Positions 25,248 to 33,001 of a stretch of 41,100 nucleotides of DNA are shown here, piece after piece. A model generated the notes under the pieces. The model saw only the letters and a program-made list of their open reading frames with translations. It was not told the DNA's origin and made no database searches. Within the stretch, counting starts at the first letter, position 1; the number at the start of each line of letters is the position of its first letter. The translations under genes and the position numbers were made by a program. Source of the DNA: Pseudobdellovibrionaceae bacterium (GTDB lineage: Bacteria > Bdellovibrionota_B > Oligoflexia > Oligoflexales > Bog-1112); contig PASJ01000046.1 of NCBI GenBank assembly GCA_002711925.1, positions 1-41,100 of the forward strand. Direction: 5' to 3'.

Positions 25248-26813
25248 TCAGATGCATCTATGATTTTTTTCCCAGGATTCAGCCCAGTAAGGAAAATGTT
25301 TTGTAACTTGATCACACTGATTTTGTGTTAAAGATTTATCTGCAATATAACTTACAACGATACCTCTATAAATCAACTCTGCCATAAATTTAGTGGGCTC
25401 TTGAGATTTTTTTAAGCCATACTTATTCATTGAAAGTAACCAAGCCAAAAGAAGTTTTAATTTTTCTCTGCTACGCACACTCTTATTCTTTGGAATTCCC
25501 TTATAATCAAGATACCCTTCCCAAACCTCATTCAAACCTTTCATAGTATAAGATCCAATTGTATGTATATCCTGGTGGTTTGGAACACCAGGTTCTCTCT
25601 GTTTTGTAACATGATCTGCAAAAAAGTGTTGTAAGACCTCTACGCTTAAAACTTTTTCATATTTTTCAGATACTGCAGCTAAATTATAACGAGCACTTTG
25701 GTTTACCTTTTCGTTTAAGACTGTTTCTAAATCGAGATCACGAGCATTTTTGTTAGAACCAAATCTGAGAGAATAAGCAACCTTACCTTCTCCGCAAAAA
25801 TAAGAAATACCATCAGCAAAACCTTCATTTATTGCAGCAACAATCTGCCTATTGTCAACTTTCCTTTGAACTTGAGAGAGCTGTAAGCTGTTCAAAAACG
25901 AGTAATCATCTTCACCATCATTAAGAAGTCTTTGATGATTTGTAAAATCATCGTAATTATCAACAAAAGTTGAACTACCACCCTTTTGATAGGTAAATAA
26001 CTTTGATGCTATATTGAAATATTGGTGATGGCCCATTTCATGAGCTCCTATTCCAAGATTTCTATAAAACTCATGATCATAAATTTTTTGCTTAAGTACT
26101 TTTTTGCTATGAGGCAAAAAAGCCATTGTGTATCCATTAGGTTTTCTTGAAGCCGTTGTCCAGAAAGCATTATTTACGTCCACAAAGCTTTTTGTTTCAC
26201 CACTTGGTAAAGTTATTTTTGTTTGAAAGATTGGTAGAGCTAGGACCTCTATAGGAGGTCTTGCTGGTGCTCCCGGAATATTCGAAAAACACTCACTTGT
26301 TTCATTCACACTTGCTAGCATTGAAAGATACATATTTTCAAGTGATTTTTCTCCGTATTCTTTTTTACAAATAAAAATATTTTCTCCTTTTGATTCTTCT
26401 TTGTGCTTTACATCATTACACTTGTAGGATTTATCACCGACCTGTTGACAATTATTGTAAGACTCAACTTTTTTGTAATTTTTAATCATTCCAGTCACAA
26501 ATTGACTTCTAATAGGGTCTGCTCTTACGCCGGTTAAATCTACAGGAAATTTTTCATTTTTTTCACTTACACTGTTCCAAAGCCACAGATTAACTTCACC
26601 AAGATCTTTTAAAGCTCTACTTTTATCGCAAGTAGGATCATCTGACTTATGCTGATTAAGCTCATAATTTTCTTTTAGTTTAACAATTTTTGGTTTGCTA
26701 TTTTTTTCGCTAGAACCAACCTTTTCTTGAGTAATTTTGCAAGAAAAACAACCAACAACCAAAGTAAAAAAAGAAAGAGTTATTAAAAATATATGACTAG
26801 ATTTTTCCTGCAT
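25248..26813 (-). CDS. Predicted zinc metallopeptidase-like lipoprotein (gluzincin motifs)
   Basis: A 521-residue exported protein. The leader ends LVVGC, so Cys22 is a good lipidation site. GAHEMGHHQYF holds HEMGH (258-262), and 68 residues after it NEGFAD contains Glu330 and Asp333. HExxH plus a downstream ExxxD glutamate is the zinc-site pattern of gluzincin peptidases. I cannot place it in a named peptidase family; the remaining sequence is not recognised. Multiple cysteines (for example around 122-149) fit a periplasmic or surface location. The gene has AAAGGA eight bases before its ATG and a strong upstream promoter at 26849-26876. A secreted or surface protease would suit a host- or prey-associated life, but that is inference. 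Confidence 0.72.
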   Translation of the reverse strand: MQEKSSHIFLITLSFFTLVVGCFSCKITQEKVGSSEKNSKPKIVKLKENYELNQHKSDDPTCDKSRALKDLGEVNLWLWNSVSEKNEKFPVDLTGVRADPIRSQFVTGMIKNYKKVESYNNCQQVGDKSYKCNDVKHKEESKGENIFICKKEYGEKSLENMYLSMLASVNETSECFSNIPGAPARPPIEVLALPIFQTKITLPSGETKSFVDVNNAFWTTASRKPNGYTMAFLPHSKKVLKQKIYDHEFYRNLGIGAHEMGHHQYFNIASKLFTYQKGGSSTFVDNYDDFTNHQRLLNDGEDDYSFLNSLQLSQVQRKVDNRQIVAAINEGFADGISYFCGEGKVAYSLRFGSNKNARDLDLETVLNEKVNQSARYNLAAVSEKYEKVLSVEVLQHFFADHVTKQREPGVPNHQDIHTIGSYTMKGLNEVWEGYLDYKGIPKNKSVRSREKLKLLLAWLLSMNKYGLKKSQEPTKFMAELIYRGIVVSYIADKSLTQNQCDQVTKHFPYWAESWEKNHRCI

Positions 26814-26848
26814 TTTTTAAATCCTTTCGCAACGATTAATTATTATAT

Positions 26849-26876
26849 ATTATAACAAAAATAATTTTATCGACAA
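26849..26876 (-). promoter_or_regulatory. Promoter of the metallopeptidase-like lipoprotein
   Basis: Read on the minus strand: TTGTCG, a 16-base spacer ending in TGT, then a perfect TATAAT (26849-26854). This is an extended -10 promoter about 35 bases upstream of the start codon, followed by the AAAGGA ribosome binding site. Confidence 0.6.
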
Positions 26877-27001
26877 AAGACGACACAAAATCGAGGTGAA
26901 TACAAGATCGTATGATAATCCCCATTGAAAGCGATGATATAAATTTTATTGATTAATGTAAAAAATTTTTAAGAAAAAAATTCTGAAAATATAGGAAAAA
27001 A

Positions 27002-27883
27002 TTACCCACATTGGTCTAAAATATTTAATGTTTCAAGCCAATAAGTGTATGAAGTTTCAAAATCGAGCTTATACTTGTAGTCTTTTTCTTGAAAGCATTG
27101 CCCGATATTTTCAAGAAGTACCCATGAAACCTTATCGTTCACATTTTCGAAAACCTGCTTTTTATCAGAACGCATCAAAAGAAAAATCACGGACCAAAAT
27201 GATTTATCTTCTATATTTTTATTAAATATTTTTTTTATTTTTGTCCTTTCCTGCAAAATTCTAGAAGAGAAAATAAATCTTATAAGACTATCAAATACTT
27301 TACAGGTCATAAGGCCTTCTCTAAAAGAAGCTACTAAAGAAAAAACCATGCCTATTGCAACTGCCTGACCGTGACTTATTTGTTCTAAGTGATCTTGATG
27401 AAGAAAGGTTTCAATAGCGTGACCTAGTGTATGACCAAGATTTAGAATGACTCGTTTATCCTGTTCAAAAAAATCATTTTTAACAACTTCTTGTTTAAAA
27501 AGAACTAACTTATAAAATAATTTATCATCATTAACTCTACACGACACCCCCCAATCGCTGACTTTTTTTATACCTTCCCAAGATGACATCAAAAAAGCGT
27601 GCTTTAAACACTCTGTGAGCCCTGAATAAAACTCTCGTTGGCTCAAAGTCTCGAGCCAGCTTTTACAAATAATAATTTGCTTTGCCGGATAGAAAGATCC
27701 AATCAAATTTTTCCCATAAGGAAAAAAATTTACCCCACATTTTCCCCCGACAGAAGCATCAACCATAGCTAATAAAGTCGTTGGAACAATAGTTACATCA
27801 ATTTTTGCAATAGAAGCAGCGAAAGATGTAATATCACTTGTAACCCCCCCCCCGATAACTACCCAATTTTTTTTTTTGTCCAT
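27002..27883 (-). CDS. aroB: 3-dehydroquinate synthase, main catalytic part (downstream frame of a frameshifted gene)
   Basis: AroB converts DAHP to 3-dehydroquinate using NAD and a divalent metal, the second step of the shikimate pathway. This frame begins in the NAD-binding region (WVVIGGGVTSDITSFAA) and includes PTTLLAMVDASVGGKCGVN, GKNLIGSFY, LTECLKHAFL and the metal-ligand block LNLGHTLGHAIETF followed by SHGQAVAIGM. The N-terminal AroB strands lie in the other frame (27834-28424). The ATG at 27883 has no properly spaced ribosome binding site, so this part is probably made as a continuation of the upstream frame. Joining needs the 11-A tract (27867-27877 as T on the plus strand) to be read as ten. 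It may be a sequencing error, slippage or a true mutation. Confidence 0.88.
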   Translation of the reverse strand: MDKKKNWVVIGGGVTSDITSFAASIAKIDVTIVPTTLLAMVDASVGGKCGVNFFPYGKNLIGSFYPAKQIIICKSWLETLSQREFYSGLTECLKHAFLMSSWEGIKKVSDWGVSCRVNDDKLFYKLVLFKQEVVKNDFFEQDKRVILNLGHTLGHAIETFLHQDHLEQISHGQAVAIGMVFSLVASFREGLMTCKVFDSLIRFIFSSRILQERTKIKKIFNKNIEDKSFWSVIFLLMRSDKKQVFENVNDKVSWVLLENIGQCFQEKDYKYKLDFETSYTYWLETLNILDQCG

Positions 27884-28424
27884 TCCTTCGCCAATAAGAC
27901 AGTATCTTTCCGACCGAATGGATGGTTTTTAAGTTTTCATTAACATTGTTTAAAACCATTTTATCTTGTGGCAAAAAAGAGTTCCACCTTTCACAGCACA
28001 AAGATGCATCCACAACAAAAAAGGCGTCTGAAAACAGACTGTTTAAATTAGCTAAATCATCAATAAAAGAAACCTTTGTTGAATAAGAAAAAGATTTCTT
28101 AGAAACCTCGTTACAAGATTCTGTAGCTGTTTTTACTTTGACACCTCTAAGAAAATAAGAAGCGGCTTCAAGATAAGGTATTAAGTCTTCTGAACCAATA
28201 CCACCTAAATCCCAAACATGAAAACGGCTTAACTTTAGCCTAATCGCTTTAATAATAATATCTAAGGTACCCTTAGACCAACCAAGTGCCGCTTCAATAT
28301 CTCGATTAGAGTGAGTGTCTAAGAATGGCATTTTTTTCCATTTATATTCAAGTAAGTCGTTTTCAACAGAACTTTCTTGCACCTTTCTAGATGAGTTTTT
28401 AATAAAGCCAACATCGCCAAGCAC
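27834..28424 (-). CDS. aroB: AroB N-terminal region preceded by a decayed shikimate-kinase-like domain (upstream frame)
   Basis: The frame opens at GTG 28424 with GAGGAG seven bases upstream, a strong start. Residues about 105-180 (STKVSFIDDLANLNSLF, FFVVDASL, then ENLKTIHSVGKILSYWRRNG) match the N-terminal part of 3-dehydroquinate synthase and run directly into WVVIGGG if one A of the 11-A tract is skipped. In this frame the protein instead ends after LGSYRGGGYK. Residues 1 to about 100 follow the outline of shikimate kinase: GFIKNSSRKVQ where the P-loop should be, KKMPFLDTHSNRDIEAALGW like FIDTD..IE...G, and WDLGGIG like the GGG strand. The P-loop glycines and lysine are gone, so any kinase activity is unlikely. 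The kinase reading is tentative; the AroB reading is firm. Confidence 0.7.
   Translation of the reverse strand: MLGDVGFIKNSSRKVQESSVENDLLEYKWKKMPFLDTHSNRDIEAALGWSKGTLDIIIKAIRLKLSRFHVWDLGGIGSEDLIPYLEAASYFLRGVKVKTATESCNEVSKKSFSYSTKVSFIDDLANLNSLFSDAFFVVDASLCCERWNSFLPQDKMVLNNVNENLKTIHSVGKILSYWRRNGQKKKLGSYRGGGYK
27844..27877 (-). repeat. Two adjacent homopolymer tracts inside aroB (10 G and 11 A on the coding strand)
   Basis: On the plus strand, ten C (27844-27853) and eleven T (27867-27877) are separated by 13 bases. On the coding strand the A tract marks the exact frame change between the two aroB frames, and the G tract encodes the conserved Gly-Gly-Gly of the NAD-binding motif. Both are slippage-prone. 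Confidence 0.9.
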
Positions 28425-28584
28425 TATTCTTCTCCTCTCATAAACTCACGCCATAAACTGAGTAAAAAATAATCTTTCCAAAAAAAACAAAGTATTTGCA
28501 AGGAAAAATCTTAAAGGTAAAAAGAAAATATAAATTGATTTTGATAAAACTACTGGATAAATAAAAAAATCCTTTGAAAGAGAC

Positions 28585-28614
28585 TTGACGAAACGACCCA
28601 AAAACTGCTAGAAA
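28585..28614 (+). promoter_or_regulatory. Promoter of the tRNA-Asn gene
   Basis: TTGACG (28585-28590), an 18-base spacer and TAGAAA (28609-28614), preceded by TGC as an extended -10, lie about 14 bases upstream of the tRNA 5' end. Confidence 0.5.
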
Positions 28615-28627
28615 ATCACCTGACTGA

Positions 28628-28703
<76 letters not shown>

Positions 28704-28726
28704 TTTTATTTATATACTCTGAGATA

Positions 28727-28759
28727 AGCCCTTGAGTCTTTAAGACTCGAGGGCTTTTT
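28727..28759 (+). terminator. Intrinsic terminator of the tRNA-Asn gene
   Basis: A 12-bp stem (28727-28738 with 28744-28755, one T-G pair) with a five-base loop is followed by five T residues. The region from here to 29043 shows no further supported gene. Confidence 0.9.
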
Positions 28760-29043
28760 GTTTAAGGGATATAAAGACTGTTTTGTATTAAAGACTTTTG
28801 ATTCGAAACAAAAGAGAAAGAAATACTCTCCCAATAAAAAATCATAAAACAACTCTTTGTAAAAAAATAACGAGGTTTCTTTTTCAGTTATGTCAATCAA
28901 AGAAAGAGTATAAAAAAGTTTAGCGGCCTTAGTTTTAAAAATCAAGAAATCTTATTAGGAAAAATATAAGTCTAAAAAAAATATTCAAACTTAATAGCAA
29001 ACCTTTATAATTATTTCTAAAGCCCATTTGATTCATAGAAAAA

Positions 29044-30366
29044 TCACTCTTCTAACTCTTTTGCTTTTTCAACCATAAGAACTAAGCCAAGATTAAGCAC
29101 TAAAGATGGAGTAACCCATGCTATTATGGATTTGACTCTATCTTTGGAGTTTCTTGGTTTTGAAGAAACTCTTCTTAATAAAACTTGTGACTCCTCCACA
29201 GCACCTAGATTAACTGTTATGTCTTTATTCTCAAAAGAAAATGTAATATTTTGAGAGACAACAGAAATTTCACCCTCGTTTGGACTTTTATAAAAAGATT
29301 TTAAAATTTTTTTTGGCTCACTGACTTCAACTATTTCTTTTATCGGCTGGGTATAAGGAGGATCTATTGGCATTTCGAGTTCTCTTGTTATCATAGTGAA
29401 ATGTCCCGGTTCTATTGTTCCATTTATTTCAACTCGCGACTGCAAAATCAAATCATGTCTGAGTAAAACTTTGTTATCCTTAAAATCAATGTCATTTATA
29501 ATTGCAAATTGTTTAATACCCATCGAAATATAATTTTTTCCCTCATAAAAATCAGGTTTAAAGGAAAGTGCCATCTCCGTATCACTTGCATCCCATGTTT
29601 GTGATTGAGTCTGCTTGTAATTTAAAAAATTTTGTATGAACTCCTCCAGATTTCCATCTGGTCTTTGGGATTTAAATTTTTCCTTTATTTTAGGCAGAAT
29701 ACCTTCGAAACCTTCTTTTAGATCACATAAAACGCCATCAACCCTATGCAGCTGCCGCGGGGTATCGTTCAAGACTTGGGCTTCGACATCATATTTTTTG
29801 CTCTCATACGTATACCTCCCTATCGATGGTTTTGTGTCTTTAAAATTATTAAATTTTTCGATGCTTTCCATTAATGCTGGACGTCTTTTATCAGATACAA
29901 AGATATTTTTTGTCTCTACTTTTGGAGATAAAATTTGTGTGTTATTATCCCATATCCTAGTATAATTGTAATTATCTCTTAATCTTTTTGGAACTAATTC
30001 AAACTGAGAACTTTGATCGTTAATTTTTTCCCAATCAGTTTTTTCTATAGCAAGTTTCATTTTTCCATTGACGTTAAAAGACTCTAGTCTTTCAATTTTT
30101 TTTAAATTATCACTTGGAATATGAAGAAAAACTACGTCTTTTGGGCTGAGCTTAAAATTTGGGTAATCAGAAGTTAGCGAAATAGATTCCGTATCAAGTT
30201 CTAGATTTTTATCTTGAAGGGTAACTAAAGCTACGTTTTCATCAAGTACATCTGAAAAAAAGATAACTTCTTTTCTATCACTTTTTTCTTTATTAACCCG
30301 AGTCTGACATGATAAAAAAAATAAGAAAATTAACATTAAATTTGAGTACTGAAATATTTTTCTCAT
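29044..30366 (-). CDS. Hypothetical lipoprotein of 440 residues
   Basis: The leader ends FFLSC, so Cys20 is a likely lipidation site, and the ATG has AAGGA six bases upstream. I recognise no domain. The body is polar and rich in Asp, Lys and Asn, with stretches that look like beta strands (for example FAIINDIDFKDNKVLLRHDL). Near the C-terminus, IIAWVTPSLVLNLGLVLMV is hydrophobic enough to be a membrane helix, which is odd for a lipoprotein. It lies in the lipoprotein-rich accessory part of the window, followed at a distance by the tRNA-Asn terminator region. Function unknown. Confidence 0.7.
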   Translation of the reverse strand: MRKIFQYSNLMLIFLFFLSCQTRVNKEKSDRKEVIFFSDVLDENVALVTLQDKNLELDTESISLTSDYPNFKLSPKDVVFLHIPSDNLKKIERLESFNVNGKMKLAIEKTDWEKINDQSSQFELVPKRLRDNYNYTRIWDNNTQILSPKVETKNIFVSDKRRPALMESIEKFNNFKDTKPSIGRYTYESKKYDVEAQVLNDTPRQLHRVDGVLCDLKEGFEGILPKIKEKFKSQRPDGNLEEFIQNFLNYKQTQSQTWDASDTEMALSFKPDFYEGKNYISMGIKQFAIINDIDFKDNKVLLRHDLILQSRVEINGTIEPGHFTMITRELEMPIDPPYTQPIKEIVEVSEPKKILKSFYKSPNEGEISVVSQNITFSFENKDITVNLGAVEESQVLLRRVSSKPRNSKDRVKSIIAWVTPSLVLNLGLVLMVEKAKELEE

Positions 30367-30461
30367 AAAATTCCTTATTAAATCAATTTTTTATTATTTA
30401 ATTAAAGTTTATGAATAAACTGAGGCAGGATCAAGATAAAGCTATGAATTTTAATTAAAAT

Positions 30462-30785
30462 TTATTTTTTTTGATAAGACAAGTAGTTTCCACACAAAGA
30501 TAAAGACCCAAAAACAACTCCCATCGACCTTGCTGAAACAGATTTTGATAAAATATTGAAAAGACTAAGAGCTGTGAAAGAAGAAGTCACAAAATTTCTT
30601 GTTATTATAATATTTTTCATATCAGAAACCTCTAGCTTATTCGAAAGACATAGAAAGTTAACGGTTGCGCCGGACACACCTAGACCAAGATGTTTTAAAA
30701 TCTGTGGCTTGCTTCCAGCGAAAATCGAGTTACTCTTAAAAAAGAAAACAACAATAAACATATAAAAATAAAACTTACGTTTCAT
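30462..30785 (-). CDS. Small hypothetical membrane or exported protein
   Basis: A 107-residue protein with a strong ribosome binding site (AGGAAGGAG just before the ATG). The N-terminus (FYMFIVVFFFKSNSIFAG) is a good signal peptide cleaved after FAG. The rest has two weakly hydrophobic stretches (LGVSGATVNFLCL and ARSMGVVFGSLSLCGNYL) and Gly/Ser-rich segments that could be membrane helices. It is on the same strand as, and 95 bases upstream of, the 440-residue lipoprotein gene. Nothing known is recognised. Confidence 0.6.
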   Translation of the reverse strand: MKRKFYFYMFIVVFFFKSNSIFAGSKPQILKHLGLGVSGATVNFLCLSNKLEVSDMKNIIITRNFVTSSFTALSLFNILSKSVSARSMGVVFGSLSLCGNYLSYQKK

Positions 30786-30880
30786 AAACTCCTTCCTTTT
30801 TTTTAACCAACTGATAATAATAAAAAAAATAAAAAAAAGATATTACTTTTCTTATTCAACAATCACATCAAAAAATAATA

Positions 30881-30909
30881 TTGACACACGCCAATTGTTA
30901 ATTTAAGAT
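30881..30909 (+). promoter_or_regulatory. Promoter of the secreted Cys-rich protein gene
   Basis: A perfect TTGACA (30881-30886), a 17-base spacer and TAAGAT (30904-30909) lie about 55 bases upstream of the start codon at 30965. This is among the closest consensus matches in the window. Confidence 0.6.
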
Positions 30910-30964
30910 AAAAAATTTTTCATATGGATTACGAACCTATCCCTTTCTATCGGAGGATAAAAAA

Positions 30965-31396
30965 ATGAGACAAATACTCTTCCTAGTTCTATGCTTAAGC
31001 TCTCTAGCCACATTTGGAAGTGAGGGAAAAAGAAAAAGAGCTGACAACAGTACTTCTAATCAAGACAAACAGATCAGTAAACACAGAAGAGAAACTGATT
31101 TAACAAAAACAGAACAAGAAGCTCTAGTTGAGTTTCAAACCATTTGGAAAAAGAGTAAAAATCCAAACAATATTGATGTGAAGTTCCCTTGTGAAAAACT
31201 TAGAAAATTAATGCCTTTTACCTTCTATCAAAATAAAACCTCCGCAGGTAGCTTTGATGATCTTGTTGTGGCTGCTCAAACATCTGGTGAATGCACTTGT
31301 GACAAAAAGTGTCAATACGAGTGCAAAAAAGACACGAAAATCATAAATAATTTTCGAGAGACTTGTGAACAAAATGAAACGACAAACGATAGCTAA
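30965..31396 (+). CDS. Small secreted Cys-rich hypothetical protein
   Basis: A 143-residue protein with a clear signal peptide (MRQILFLVLCLSSLATFGS) and GGAGG upstream of the ATG. The mature part begins with a Lys/Arg/Asp-rich segment and contains the cluster GECTCDKKCQYECKKD, plus further cysteines in KFPCEKL and RETCEQN. This gives about six cysteines, likely in disulfides outside the cytoplasm. No known family is recognised. It has its own strong promoter and is convergent with the SulP gene; a 12-bp palindrome (31440-31451) lies between them. Confidence 0.7.
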   Translation: MRQILFLVLCLSSLATFGSEGKRKRADNSTSNQDKQISKHRRETDLTKTEQEALVEFQTIWKKSKNPNNIDVKFPCEKLRKLMPFTFYQNKTSAGSFDDLVVAAQTSGECTCDKKCQYECKKDTKIINNFRETCEQNETTNDS

Positions 31397-31451
31397 AAAA
31401 ATAAATAAACTTAAAACTCTTTTTCGGTAATATAATACGTCCTAGCTAGGA

Positions 31452-32753
31452 TCAAATTGAATCTACTTTGCTCTTTTTTGGTTTCTGTAGTGAAATATTA
31501 AGTCTCTTTTCTGCCAAGCCAACACAGTGGAAAACAATAAAACCTAAAAATATCCCCAGGAGTAAATTTGAGAAAACGACGCCTAAGACTGTTGTAAAAA
31601 AGGACGTTGAGTAACTGAGATTTTCCCTTAAAGATTCCTTAAAAATATCTGGGTTTGACAACTTATAACCCACAAGTAATAATATTGCAGCCAAACTTGC
31701 TATGGGTATCTGGTTCAACAAAGCACCAGCGTAGACAACAAAAAATAAAAGAAAAAAACCATGTAGTATCGTAGAAGTTTTTGTTTTGCCCCCAGAATGA
31801 ATGTTTGCCGAACTTCTAACAATGACTTGAGTGAGAGGTAGACCACCAATAAAACCAGAAACCATGTTTCCGACACCTTGAGCTAGAAGCTCTCTATCCG
31901 CAGATGTTTTTCTTTTTTGTGGGTCAAGCTTATCAGTTGCTTCTAAACATAGAAGAGTTTCAAGACTTGCCACAAGAGCTATAAGAAACGCAACAAAATA
32001 AATTTTGGGATCCTGCCAGACAGTAAAGTCAGGCCCTGTTAGCTTTGAAAAAAAGTCGGGCAAAGAGGATACAGAAACAATATTTACCAGTTGATCCTCG
32101 GAAAGGACTAAAAATCCTGTTTTTTGAAATAAGAAATTTAGCAGTATTCCTGCCAAAACAGCAAATAAAGATGCTGGAACAACTTTTGACAAGTGCTTTG
32201 CTAACTTGTCCCAAGTCACTAAAATAAATAAAGCAAAAAAAGATATCAGAACAGATCCAAGATCAATCCTTTCGAACATATAAAATAATTCATTCAAAGT
32301 TGTATGACCATCCACTTGAAAAAAAGCGAAATCTCCTTCAGGGTCTGAATTGTAACCGAACAGGTGTGGTATCTGTTTAAGAATAATAACAACACCGATC
32401 CCAGCTAACATTCCTTTTATTACAGACTGAGGGAAAAAATACCTCACATAACCAGCTTGAGCTAAACCAAATATAATTTGCATAAAACCTGAAATCACAA
32501 CAGCAAACAAAAAAGACTCAAACGACCCTAAGGTATGAATAGAGTAAAGTACAACAGCAGCAAGGCCTGCTCCTGGACCACTGACTCCTAGGCTTGATCC
32601 ACTCAAGAATCCCACAACAATTCCTCCTATTATTCCAGCAATTAGGCCAGAAACAAGGGGAGCTCCAGACGCTAAAGCAATCCCTAAACACAAAGGAAGA
32701 GCAACGAGAAAAACTACAATACTTGCAAAAAAATCTTCTTTTAAACTTTTCAT
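31452..32753 (-). CDS. SulP-family anion transporter without a STAS domain
   Basis: A polytopic inner-membrane transporter. The opening IVVFLVALPLCLGIALASGA, the GLIAGIIGGIVVGFLSGS and GVSGPGAGLAAVV segments, and later GNMVSGFIGGLPLTQVIVR are typical SulP features (sulfate, bicarbonate or other anions). About ten to twelve hydrophobic segments are seen. The protein ends shortly after the last one with KRLNISLQKPKKSKVDSI, so the cytoplasmic STAS domain found in most SulP proteins is absent. I choose Met at 32753 because the sequence from there (MKSLKEDFFAS) matches the usual beginning; Met at 32765 and a longer reading to 32837 are also open. No clear ribosome binding site. The substrate is not evident. 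Confidence 0.88.
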   Translation of the reverse strand: MKSLKEDFFASIVVFLVALPLCLGIALASGAPLVSGLIAGIIGGIVVGFLSGSSLGVSGPGAGLAAVVLYSIHTLGSFESFLFAVVISGFMQIIFGLAQAGYVRYFFPQSVIKGMLAGIGVVIILKQIPHLFGYNSDPEGDFAFFQVDGHTTLNELFYMFERIDLGSVLISFFALFILVTWDKLAKHLSKVVPASLFAVLAGILLNFLFQKTGFLVLSEDQLVNIVSVSSLPDFFSKLTGPDFTVWQDPKIYFVAFLIALVASLETLLCLEATDKLDPQKRKTSADRELLAQGVGNMVSGFIGGLPLTQVIVRSSANIHSGGKTKTSTILHGFFLLFFVVYAGALLNQIPIASLAAILLLVGYKLSNPDIFKESLRENLSYSTSFFTTVLGVVFSNLLLGIFLGFIVFHCVGLAEKRLNISLQKPKKSKVDSI

Positions 32754-33001
32754 TGTTTCACACATATTTAGTTTGTATTTTAGCCTTTTGAAAAAATAAT
32801 ATATGCGTGAAAGAAAAAACAATACATAATATCCCATATTTTAAAGGAGGAATCACCCAAATACGTGTAGGAAAAGCTGTGTACTATTTTTGCTTAGTCA
32901 AAGAAAATTATACAAAATTATCTACACGGACCTATTCAAGATATTTTTTTTTATATATAATAAAAATGAAGACTGAAAAAACTTACAAAGGGAAATTTAT
33001 A

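Noticed and set aside
28706-28945. Minus-strand ORF of 79 codons after tRNA-Asn
   Set aside because: It runs through the tRNA terminator hairpin, has composition typical of AT-rich noise and no ribosome binding site.
31440-31451. 12-bp palindrome TCCTAGCTAGGA as a terminator between convergent genes
   Set aside because: It has no loop and no T-run on either strand.
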